This document shows, in pieces, positions 1 to 6,957 of a DNA stretch of 64,000 nt (position 1 is the stretch's first letter; every line of letters begins with the position of its first letter). The stretch covers positions 248,001 through 312,000 of the forward strand of contig CALWVV010000001.1 in NCBI GenBank assembly GCA_944385035.1, given 5' to 3'. The position numbers and the translations under genes were made by a program. This stretch comes from an uncultured Oscillospiraceae bacterium (GTDB taxonomy: Bacteria; Bacillota; Clostridia; Oscillospirales; Oscillospiraceae). The notes beneath the pieces were generated by a model, which saw nothing but the letters and a program-made list of their open reading frames with translations, had not been told where the DNA came from and ran no database searches.

Positions 1-213
1 GTAAAAGTTCTCTCCGCCGTGGCTCAGGGCCAGCACAAATGGGGAGAGGGTATCCCAGGCACTTTGGCAAAACCCCTCGGGCTTCTCCCAGCCGTTGGCG
101 AGGAACACCTGGCCTTCCTCCATATTGCAGGCGTGGGAGATGGGGTTTTCATACTGTGCCATCAAGTCCTCATATCGGGCCACGCGCATAACCGTAATTT
201 TGCATTTTTTCAT
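1..213 (-). CDS. TIGR04076 family protein (partial, 3' end off window)
   Basis: Only the first 71 codons are present. The protein starts MKKCKITVMRVARYEDLM and continues with a conserved-looking NPISHAC segment and a WEKPEGFCQSAWDTL segment, which I recognise as the TIGR04076 family of small proteins with no established function. The ATG at 211-213 overlaps the TGA of the deformylase-like gene (210-212) as ATGA, so the two are translationally coupled. It is the third gene of the acetyltransferase operon, presumably driven from the promoter near 1330-1358. Typical members are about 70-95 residues long, so little is probably missing. Confidence 0.75.
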   Translation of the reverse strand, partial: MKKCKITVMRVARYEDLMAQYENPISHACNMEEGQVFLANGWEKPEGFCQSAWDTLSPFVLALSHGGENFY

Positions 214-623
214 ATGAGAATCCCCTCACAGTGGTCAATTTCATGCTGAATGATCTGGGCTGTCCAGCCGGTGAAGGTCTTCAGCCGTTCCTGAAATTTT
301 TCATTCTGCCAGCGCACCTTGATGGACTTCCACCGCCTGGCCGGACGGGTGCCGGTGAGGGAGAGGCACCCCTCCTCCGTGTCATAAGGCCCGGATTTTT
401 TGATAATTTCGGGGTTAAACATGACCATGTATTCCCCCTCGTTATCAAAGGCAATGATGCGCTTATTTTCTCCGATCATGTTGGCCGCCATGCCCACACA
501 GCCGCTTTTGTGGTGCTCCAATGTCTCCAGCAGGTCAGCGGCGATGGAACGATCCTCCGGCGTAGCAGGCTGTGCCCTCTGGGTCAAAAAGGTCTCGTCT
601 TTACAGATCTCTCGAATCATCAT
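210..623 (-). CDS. Peptide deformylase-like protein with Gln-to-Met change in motif 1
   Basis: 137 residues, shorter than a standard peptide deformylase (about 150-190). Motif 2 is intact (EEGCLSL, metal-binding Cys) and so is motif 3 (QHEIDH, the HExxH metal site). Motif 1, normally GxGLAAxQ, reads GMAANMIG, so the oxyanion-stabilising Gln is replaced by Met. The family removes the N-formyl group from nascent proteins in the cytoplasm. With motif 1 altered this copy may be an accessory deformylase or have a different amide substrate. The start codon at 621-623 overlaps the TGA of the upstream acetyltransferase (ATGA), and its own stop overlaps the next gene, so the three form one coupled operon. 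The assignment to the fold is firm and the activity is inferred. Confidence 0.85.
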   Translation of the reverse strand: MMIREICKDETFLTQRAQPATPEDRSIAADLLETLEHHKSGCVGMAANMIGENKRIIAFDNEGEYMVMFNPEIIKKSGPYDTEEGCLSLTGTRPARRWKSIKVRWQNEKFQERLKTFTGWTAQIIQHEIDHCEGILI

Positions 624-1276
624 TGGCTCTCCTTATGTTCTTGAATGGCCGCAGATTCATCCAGCCGCGCCTGAAGATGATTGACAAAACGGCACAGGTG
701 AAAGCCGTCGCATACTGCATGGTGCACCTGCACCGCCAGGGGCAGCAACGTCTTGCCATCCTCTTCATGGTACTTGCCCATGGTGAAGATGGGCAGCAGA
801 AAATCATATCCCTTCTGCAGATTCAGGTTGAACCCTTCAAACCCGGCCCACGGGAGCATGGACACTGGGAAGGTGTTCTCTGGAGTGTTCGGTTTGGCTT
901 CCATGCCCAGATTCCCGCCATACTCCTCCATATCCCGCTGGTACGCCTGGCAGAAGGCATCATAGTCCGGCGTATATTCCGTCCAAAGGTTGGAGAAGGT
1001 CTCACTCTCCTTGTGGAAAATGGTGTAGCAGGGGTGCATCCGGTCATAGATCCCCAGCCTTCCCGCCCCATCCAACGCGGTACGGAATTCCTCCCGGCAA
1101 TTTACTTCTGCAGCAATGTGATACAGCATGGTCGGATATAGCTTCTCTCCCCGCTGGCGAAGGGCAGTAATATCCAACGGAAACACTGCACTGTAGGTAC
1201 AGGGAACCTGAGCGAAATAGTGGTCAAAATATTCCTTTCGGGCCCAGTGCTCCCGGTCAATGGGGGTAAATATCAT
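620..1276 (-). CDS. cat: Chloramphenicol acetyltransferase family (type A CAT)
   Basis: 218 residues, the normal length for a trimeric type A chloramphenicol O-acetyltransferase. The signature QVHHAVCDGFH near residue 190 holds the catalytic His and the structural Asp. The N-terminal part (FTPIDREHWARKEYFDHY) also matches the family. These cytoplasmic enzymes transfer acetyl from acetyl-CoA to the 3-hydroxyl of chloramphenicol, although many chromosomal homologues acetylate other small molecules, so resistance is not proven. An AGGAGG site precedes the ATG at 1274-1276 by a normal distance. It is first in an operon with the deformylase-like and TIGR04076 genes, with ATGA overlaps. No mobile-element signature was seen next to it. 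Confidence 0.88.
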   Translation of the reverse strand: MIFTPIDREHWARKEYFDHYFAQVPCTYSAVFPLDITALRQRGEKLYPTMLYHIAAEVNCREEFRTALDGAGRLGIYDRMHPCYTIFHKESETFSNLWTEYTPDYDAFCQAYQRDMEEYGGNLGMEAKPNTPENTFPVSMLPWAGFEGFNLNLQKGYDFLLPIFTMGKYHEEDGKTLLPLAVQVHHAVCDGFHLCRFVNHLQARLDESAAIQEHKESQ

Positions 1277-1329
1277 TGTAATGCTTCCTCCTTGGCTGAC
1301 TTCGCAAATTCTTATATATTCATGTTGAC

Positions 1330-1358
1330 ATTATACGGTCTTCCGAACTGAAAGGCAA
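1330..1358 (-). promoter_or_regulatory. Sigma-70 type promoter of the cat operon
   Basis: On the minus strand TTGCCT (1353-1358) is followed after exactly 17 bp by a perfect TATAAT (1330-1335). The predicted transcript starts about 45 bases before the cat ATG at 1276 and includes its AGGAGG site. Confidence 0.65.
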
Positions 1359-1675
1359 TTCCTTTTCCCCAGCACAGGTCACGGAATCAAATCATTTTTA
1401 CTGCCCTGTTTCCAGAAAAAATGTACTTTTTTATCAATTCTGTTGAAGTAATTCTCATTTTATGATACATTGACACTACCACAGAGCAAAATACTGACGC
1501 GGTCCCCATACATTTTGAATGGGCCTTCTCCTTTTCCCTGTGTATGGCAGCCCAGGCTGATATACCACACCATTTGCGTCTCATCACAATTTGATCTGGC
1601 AGCGGCCGTGGCAAGGGAGGCATTTGGGGCCCTAGGCAATCTTCTCCGGAAGCAAAAGAGGAAGGATGTTGCACA
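1359..1675. other. Intergenic region with no recognised gene
   Basis: This stretch separates the minus-strand cat operon from the plus-strand lipoprotein gene. I see a TTGACA-like hexamer near 1470 but no convincing -10 at the right distance, and no RNA gene. The only clear signal is the ribosome site GAGGAAGGA just before the lipoprotein ATG at 1676. Confidence 0.5.
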
Positions 1676-2341
1676 ATGAAAAAATTACTCGCATTACTCT
1701 CCGCGTTTATGCTGCTGTCACTTTGCGCCTGCACAAATACAGGCAGCACTTCTCAGGGCACTTCTCAGAGCCCCTCTCAAAGCACCTCTCAGAGCGCTGA
1801 ATCCAGCTCAGAAGATTCCAAGATACTGTACGATTATTCGCTGAAAGCCGGGGAAACGACCGAGGTCTACGATGTGACCTTTGATCAAATGGTTACGGTT
1901 ACCATTGACCCGGCCAGTACCCGCGATGGCGGCAGCGAATTGCGCAGCAACATCTATTTTGACAACTGTACCTTCAACGCCGGCCTTACCATCGTGGGTG
2001 ACTACCACGCCATGGTCAGCTTAGGGGCAAACTGTTCGTTTGGTGATGGTTCCGTTGTCACCTGTCAGGAAGCCACCTCCGGTGCTTCCAAGGAGATCAC
2101 ACTGGAAGATAACCTCATCAAAGTGTTTGTTGCCTGTGAGGGAGTCACCGTGGAGACAGAATCCGCCATTGGTGTGCTAACGGACGGTCCGGATTTTGTC
2201 TTAAACGGCACCGCATACAGCAAAACAGAGCTTGCACCGGACACTGCTTTCCTGGGTGTGTATGCCACCTACGAAGATGATACCATGACGTATATCAAAC
2301 TTGCCATCGGCGAAGATGACAGCGTTGAATTTTTAGAGTGA
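1676..2341 (+). CDS. Small secreted lipoprotein of unknown function
   Basis: 221 residues. It begins with a lipoprotein signal peptide (MKKLLALLSAFMLLSLCAC), with the LCAC lipobox giving a lipidated Cys at about residue 19. A low-complexity Thr/Ser/Gln linker follows at about residues 23-45, formed by repeats of TSQ and SQS, which probably spaces the mature domain from the membrane. The remaining domain is acidic, Thr-rich and beta-like (VYDVTFDQMVTVTIDP). I do not recognise a family. A GAGGAAGGA ribosome site supports the start. It stands alone, with a strong hairpin 10 bases past its stop. Confidence 0.75.
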   Translation: MKKLLALLSAFMLLSLCACTNTGSTSQGTSQSPSQSTSQSAESSSEDSKILYDYSLKAGETTEVYDVTFDQMVTVTIDPASTRDGGSELRSNIYFDNCTFNAGLTIVGDYHAMVSLGANCSFGDGSVVTCQEATSGASKEITLEDNLIKVFVACEGVTVETESAIGVLTDGPDFVLNGTAYSKTELAPDTAFLGVYATYEDDTMTYIKLAIGEDDSVEFLE

Positions 2342-2350
2342 TCCCGCTAT

Positions 2351-2397
2351 CCTAGGAAGGCCCCCTGCCGTTATGAACGGCAGGGGGCCTTCCTAGG
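2351..2397. terminator. Perfect 22-bp stem-loop, probable bidirectional terminator
   Basis: Arms at 2351-2372 and 2376-2397 are perfectly complementary over 22 bp around a 3-base loop. They contain a GC-rich core and are followed by only three T residues. The element lies 9 bases after the lipoprotein stop and downstream of the convergent membrane-protein gene, so it can serve both. Confidence 0.7.
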
Positions 2398-2561
2398 TTT
2401 CATATGTTTTCAGCCTATCTGCCATTTTACCAGTGTCAGACATTGTCTTGACCCAGAACACAAAAGCCGCATGATAGACTAGCTCCGGAAGGCATCCGTC
2501 AATCATATGGGACCAAGCACTTCCCGATCCGCCTTGCCGATTCAGTGGATACTTTGTCCAC

Positions 2562-3047
2562 CTACCGCTTGATTCGTTTGAAAAACAGAATATAAACCAG
2601 CAATCCGTTTATGATCCAATCATAGATCCGAAACCCATCAAAGAGAATCATGCTGGACAGCACCGAAGCCAATAAAATTCCAATTCGGATCATCGCAGGA
2701 AAAGCGCCTTTTTCTTTTGCGCTCCAGGCAAACCAGGCAAGAACCGGCGAGCAAAGGGCAAATACCGTCCAGCCTAGGATGAAGGTGCGGCTGTAAACCC
2801 CATGGGTCGCCACAGCCGCTCCATAATAGGTCAGCAGCATCCCCAGAGAAAAGGGGAGAAGATTGCCTGCAGCCCGTCCTTTTGTGCTGCTGTAAATGGA
2901 GATCAGCACGCCGAATAGAATCCAGACCGCAAGCTGGGAAAATATATTGCCTAGATTCGTTGTATAAACATCCAAGCACCGGCTCAAAACACCAAGCAAA
3001 AGGCCGCTCAGCAGCATTCCAATGGGATTCAGTATCAGCTTTTTCAT
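2562..3047 (-). CDS. Integral membrane protein of unknown function
   Basis: 161 residues from the ATG at 3045-3047, chosen because a GGAGG site lies about 6 bases upstream; the open frame extends further upstream without a good start. About five hydrophobic segments are visible (for example PIGMLLSGLLLGVLS, LAVWILFGVLISIY, LLPFSLGMLLTYY, ILGWTVFALCSPVLAW, and IGILLASVLSSMILF). The protein ends with a basic FFKRIKR tail. I do not assign it to a family with confidence. It sits downstream of the mgtA-associated genes but is separated from them by a long palindrome. Confidence 0.6.
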   Translation of the reverse strand: MKKLILNPIGMLLSGLLLGVLSRCLDVYTTNLGNIFSQLAVWILFGVLISIYSSTKGRAAGNLLPFSLGMLLTYYGAAVATHGVYSRTFILGWTVFALCSPVLAWFAWSAKEKGAFPAMIRIGILLASVLSSMILFDGFRIYDWIINGLLVYILFFKRIKR

Positions 3048-3236
3048 TCCGCTCCTCCGTTCTGACGAAAAAAGCCCCGCATCCATGCCCAGGTGTGCTT
3101 CCATCAATCGGTTCCCATCATACCGAATTTCACAGAAATTATCAATCAAAACTTCTTCCCGTCGTTCCCCCATAACCGCAACCGCTGAAACGTGATTTTC
3201 AACACAGGGCACAGGCTTGACACCGGATAGGCCAAA

Positions 3237-3277
3237 AATATGTCCTCTGAAATTAACTTAATTTCAGAGGACATATT
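3237..3277 (-). terminator. 41-bp near-perfect palindrome, probable terminator of the mgtA operon
   Basis: Arms of 20 bases (3237-3256 and 3258-3277) are perfectly complementary around a single C. Read on the minus strand the hairpin lies 17 bases after the stop of the 52-residue membrane protein, and its 3' arm runs into a T-rich stretch before GGCC, the form of an intrinsic terminator. The symmetry is unusually complete, so a two-fold protein-binding site is also possible. Confidence 0.6.
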
Positions 3278-3294
3278 CTTCTCTTCAGCGCAAG

Positions 3295-3453
3295 TCAGCA
3301 GTCTTTGTTCTCTTTGGGCTTCATACTCCAAAACACTACATTCATCAAAATTACGATCAACAAAACAGCGGACAGGGCCACCCAGAACCCCATGTCAATG
3401 CCGCAAAAGGAAGTACATCCAAATAAGTTCATCCACAGTTCAGACCAGGTCAT
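3295..3453 (-). CDS. 52-residue single-pass membrane protein beside mgtA
   Basis: The frame encodes 52 residues, beginning MTWSELWMNLFGCTSFCGID. A single membrane helix (WVALSAVLLIVILMNVVFW) and a short charged tail (KPKENKDC) follow. A GGGAGGA ribosome site lies 6 bases before the ATG at 3451-3453, and the gene starts only 17 bases after the mgtA stop, so it is probably the last gene of that operon. Small membrane proteins that bind MgtA are known in enterobacteria (for example MgtR), but there is no sequence argument for homology here. A role as an accessory or stability factor of the ATPase is inference from position and topology. Confidence 0.6.
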   Translation of the reverse strand: MTWSELWMNLFGCTSFCGIDMGFWVALSAVLLIVILMNVVFWSMKPKENKDC

Positions 3454-3470
3454 ACAAATTCCTCCCATCA

Positions 3471-6238
3471 TCAAAGTAATTCACCGTAATGGCGTACATA
3501 GGCTTTTTTCAGGCTGGTTGCCAGCACCATATAGAGCAGGATACAAGGAATCAGGTAAGCAAAGTAAGCGGCAGGCAGGGCAACAAATCCAAGCACAGCA
3601 CCCAAGGGCGTAAAGGGGATCACGGTCAGCACGGTAATGCCGGTCAATGTGAGCAGTGTGAGCGGTGCGGAGGCCCGGCTCTGAAGGAAGGGCAGCTTGG
3701 GTGTACGGATCATGTGAATGACCAGGGTCTGGCTCCACATCGACTCCACAAACCATCCCGCCTGAAAAAGACCGATATACTTTACCTGCATCAGGGCCAG
3801 CTCCGCGCCGCTGAAATGGGCGGACAGATCGTGGAAAAGCACGCCTCCAGAGACAAACACGGGGCAGAAAATGAAGTACAGAAAGAGATAGGTGGTAAAG
3901 TCAAAGATGGAACTGGTGGGTCCGATCCAGAGCATGAACTTACCCACACTGGATGCATCCCACTTTCGGGGCTTGGCGATAAATCCCTCATCCACATTGT
4001 CCCAGGGAATGGCAGTGCAGGACAGGTCGTAAATGAGATTGAGGAAAATAAGGTGTACGCTCATCATGGGCAGGAAGGGCAGCAGGGCCGAGGCGGCCAG
4101 CACCGAAAACATGTTTCCAAAGTTGGACGAGGCAGTCATCTTAATGTATTTGATCATGTTGGCGTAAGTTTTACGCCCCTCGATGATTCCCTGCTCCAGA
4201 ACCATCAGGTCTTTCTCCAGCAGAATAATATCCGCCGACTCCTTGGCTACATCCACCGCAGTGTCCACGGAAATACCGATATCGGCAGCCTTCATAGCAG
4301 CAGCATCGTTGATGCCGTCTCCCATAAAGCCGACCGTGTGCCCGCTCTCCCGCAGCACCGAAACCACCCGTGCCTTCTGGTCGGGAGTCAGCTTGGCGAA
4401 CACATCGGTAGACTATGCCGCCCTTGCCAGCTCCTCGTCGCTCATAGCCTCCAGATCGGAGCCCAGCAGCATGTTGCGTACCTTCAGCCCCACCTGCTTG
4501 CAGATGGTGCGGGTCACCTTGTCGTTGTCACCGGTCAGGATTTTGGTGGTGACACCGTGGTGCTTGAGGGCCCGGATGGCATCCGCTGTGGACTCCTTGG
4601 GCGGATCCAGGAAGGCCAGATAGCCAATAAGCACCATGTCACACTCATCTTTTACCCCAAACGCTCCCACGGGAGAGGGGTTGCTCTTCTGGGCGATGAC
4701 CAGCACACGAAAGCCCTTGTCATTAAGGCTGTCCACTGTCTGAAGGATCTGTTGGCGCACATGGCCCGTCAATGGCTGGACCCCGCCGCCGTACTCAGCA
4801 AAGGAGCAGACAGCGAGCATTTCTTCCACCGCCCCCTTGGTCACCATCTGAGTTTTTCCGGTCTTGTCCTGTACCACGGTGCTCAGACGCCGGCGGGAAA
4901 AGTCAAAGGGGATCTCATCTACCTTCACATAGTGCTCCGACAGATCCACCAGCCGCGGGTCCTCCGCCTCGGCCTCCTCAGTTTTCCGGATGATGGCCAG
5001 GTCCATAAGATTCTTGTAACCGGTCTGGAAATAGCTGTTGAGATAGGCGTGGCGCAGCACCCGTGTGTCGTCCTCCCCCCTTACGTTGAGATGGTATTCC
5101 AGTACCACCTGGTCCTGCGTCAGGGTTCCGGTCTTGTCCGTACACAGGATATCAATGGCCCCAAAATTCTGAATCGAATTGAGATTTTTGACAATGGTCT
5201 GTTTTTTGCTCATGGATACCGCCCCCTTGGCCAGGCAGGTAGTCACGATCATGGGCAGCATTTCCGGTGTTAGGCCTACAGCAATTGAAATACCGAATAG
5301 GAACGCGTCCAGCCAGTCTCCCTTGGTGATGCCGTTAATGAGGAAGACCAGTGGAACCATCACCAGCATAAAGCGGATAAGCACCCAGGAGACGGCGTTT
5401 ACCCCTTTGGTAAAGCTGGTTTCGGCCGCCTCTCCCGCCACTGCAGAAGCCATGGAACCAAAGAGGGTATCATCCCCCACGCAGACCGCCACGGCGATGG
5501 CGCTGCCGGAAACCACACTGCTTCCCATAAAGGCGATGTTGGTATAGTCCGTGATGCTTTCTTTCGGTTGGTTCACCTGAGGCTGTTTTTCAACCGGCTC
5601 GCTTTCTCCGGTGAGGCTTGCTTGGCTGATAAACAGGTCCTTCGCCTCCAAAATGCGCACATCGGCGGGGATCATATCCCCCGCAGACAGGTGGACAATG
5701 TCACCCACCACAAGTTCATCCATGGGGATCTCCACCTTTTCCTGGCCCTTTCGTGTAACCGTGCAGGTGGTGGTGATCATAGCCAGCAGCTTCTCCGCCG
5801 CACTGCCGCTTCTGGATTCCTGGACAAAACGGAGTGTGCCGGAGATCATGACCATCGTCAAAATAATGACCACCGTCAAACAGTCAAAATCCTCCGGTGT
5901 ACTGCCAAACAGCGAAAGACAAGGGAATACCATGTCCGTCATCGTGGACACCAGAGCCAGGCAGAGCAGAATGGCAGTAAAGGGATTGATAAAAGCCCCC
6001 GCCAGCCGCCTGGGAAAGGATTTCTTTTTCTCGTGGGTTACCTTGTTGCTGCCGTATCTGGCCCGGCTGGCGGCAACGGCCTGCGGAGCAAGCCCCCCAG
6101 CGGAGCGTGAAGCTCGCTCAGGAGAATATTGACCGGGGCGGTCGCCGCATCCTGAATGCGGCGGTTCTGCTGATCGCGCAGGACAGCCTTCTGCGCTGCC
6201 TGGCGAGCCGAGCGGCGATTTTCCTTTTTGTTCATCAT
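3471..6238 (-). pseudogene. mgtA: Magnesium-translocating P-type ATPase (mgtA), disrupted by a frameshift and an amber codon
   Basis: Full-length P-type IIIB ATPase homologue: about 922 residues once the frame is restored. Motifs in order are TGES, DKTGTLT (phosphorylated Asp), TGDN and [18 protein letters not shown], with multiple C-terminal membrane helices. The family imports Mg2+. The authentic start is ATG 6236-6238, just after an AGGAGG site ([16 protein letters not shown]). This frame runs to a run of six C on the plus strand (6093-6098, G on the coding strand); one extra G would join it to the following frame as [10 protein letters not shown] second lesion is an in-frame TAG at 4413-4415, between ELARAA and STDVFAKL, where relatives usually have Glu or Gln. 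Both could be sequencing errors, but as written no full-length protein is made. Confidence 0.85.
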
Positions 6239-6241
6239 TTC

Positions 6242-6340
6242 TTACCTCCTTGTGTGTATGCAAGGCGGTACCGTTGCTGGGAGCGGAACTCCATGCATAC
6301 CATATTGTACCGGCCTTTGAGGACTGCCGTCAGAATCCAT
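6242..6340 (-). CDS. Proline-containing leader ORF upstream of mgtA (mgtL-like candidate)
   Basis: A 32-codon frame starts at ATG 6338-6340 behind a strong GGGGGG ribosome site about 7 bases away. The peptide starts [10 protein letters not shown] and contains six prolines, including a PLP and a PP. Its last two codons are AGG AGG, which form the ribosome site of mgtA, and its TAA ends 3 bases before the mgtA start. In Salmonella the mgtA leader contains mgtL, a short ORF with an acidic, proline-rich start that couples translation to Mg2+ and proline supply. The resemblance here is in position and composition, not alignment. A second short frame (start near 6304, ending in TGA over the mgtA ATG) overlaps in another phase and is an alternative. 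Confidence 0.5.
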   Translation of the reverse strand: MDSDGSPQRPVQYGMHGVPLPATVPPCIHTRR

Positions 6341-6375
6341 GTTGTTCCCCCCTTTCTTGCGTCCTCCACGAGTAT

Positions 6376-6426
6376 AAAAAAACCGCAAGAAAAATCACAG
6401 GGCCGAAACCTTGCGATTTTCTTGCG
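6376..6426 (-). terminator. Intrinsic terminator after the winged-helix gene
   Basis: On the minus strand an imperfect stem of about 18 bp (6409-6426 pairing with 6383-6400), with an 8-base loop, is followed by seven T residues (6376-6382). It ends transcripts of the upstream ATPase and winged-helix genes just before the mgtA leader. A TATACT hexamer at 6371-6376 overlaps the T tract and could be the -10 of an mgtA promoter, but no good -35 was found. An attenuation role is therefore also possible. Confidence 0.7.
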
Positions 6427-6445
6427 ATTTAGTAAGAATTGAACC

Positions 6446-6940
6446 TTACAGTTTATCACTGAATTTGTATCCAATGCCCCAGATGGTCAGGATATATTGT
6501 GGAGAGTCGGGGTTGGGCTCGATTTTCTTTCGCAGCTTTCGGATAAAAGCCATAATATTGCTGTCATCCAACAGGTAGTCACTCTCCCACACAGCCTGAT
6601 AAATCTGCTCCTTGGTAAATACCTCTCCCCGGTTTCGGGCCAGAAAATACAGGATGTCAAACTCCTTTGGAGTCAATGAAATTTCCACTCCGTCCCGGCT
6701 GACTCTGCGCAGCCTCCAGTCGATGGAAAGCCCGCCGCAGCAAAGGGTATCCTCTGTCACAGCCGCATGCTCTCCCTCCCCCAGCTCCAGCATCAGGGAC
6801 TGTGTGCTTCCATTCATCAGCTCCCCCACCCCATCCAGCAGTTCCTGGGCAGCGGGGGTGCGCGGAGCGCTGCGAAGGGCATCGGAAAGCCAGTGTGCAA
6901 GGGAGAAATCCAGGGTGATAAATCCAATATGTTTTTTCAT
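6446..6940 (-). CDS. OmpR-type winged-helix DNA-binding protein without a receiver domain
   Basis: 164 residues. The C-terminal 95 or so form a typical OmpR/PhoB winged helix (LTPKEFDILYFLARNRGEVF, then the recognition region LDDSNIMAFIRKLRKKI and the wing YILTIWGIGYKF). The N-terminal 70 residues do not resemble a receiver: no Asp-Asp pocket or phosphorylated Asp with the usual context is seen. It therefore probably acts without a kinase, perhaps sensing a ligand or partner. The start at 6938-6940 follows GAGGAGGA. It lies 17 bases after the intact ATPase gene and upstream of mgtA, so it is a good candidate regulator of both transporters. Confidence 0.8.
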   Translation of the reverse strand: MKKHIGFITLDFSLAHWLSDALRSAPRTPAAQELLDGVGELMNGSTQSLMLELGEGEHAAVTEDTLCCGGLSIDWRLRRVSRDGVEISLTPKEFDILYFLARNRGEVFTKEQIYQAVWESDYLLDDSNIMAFIRKLRKKIEPNPDSPQYILTIWGIGYKFSDKL

Positions 6941-6957
6941 CACAGATTCCTCCTCTC

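Noticed and set aside
620-1276. cat gene as part of a transposon
   Set aside because: No inverted repeats, transposase, integrase or composition change was seen next to it, so recent transfer is not supported.
1440-1470. Fur-box-like AT-rich sequence before the lipoprotein gene
   Set aside because: Too few matches to a two-fold GATAAT array, and no iron-related gene nearby.
1741-1806. Short repeats resembling a repeat array
   Set aside because: They are in-frame TSQ/SQS codon repeats of a lipoprotein linker, not a CRISPR or mobile repeat.
3489-5273. 594-codon plus-strand frame opposite mgtA
   Set aside because: Shadow of the ATPase coding sequence: His/Gln-rich translation, no start signal, no domain.
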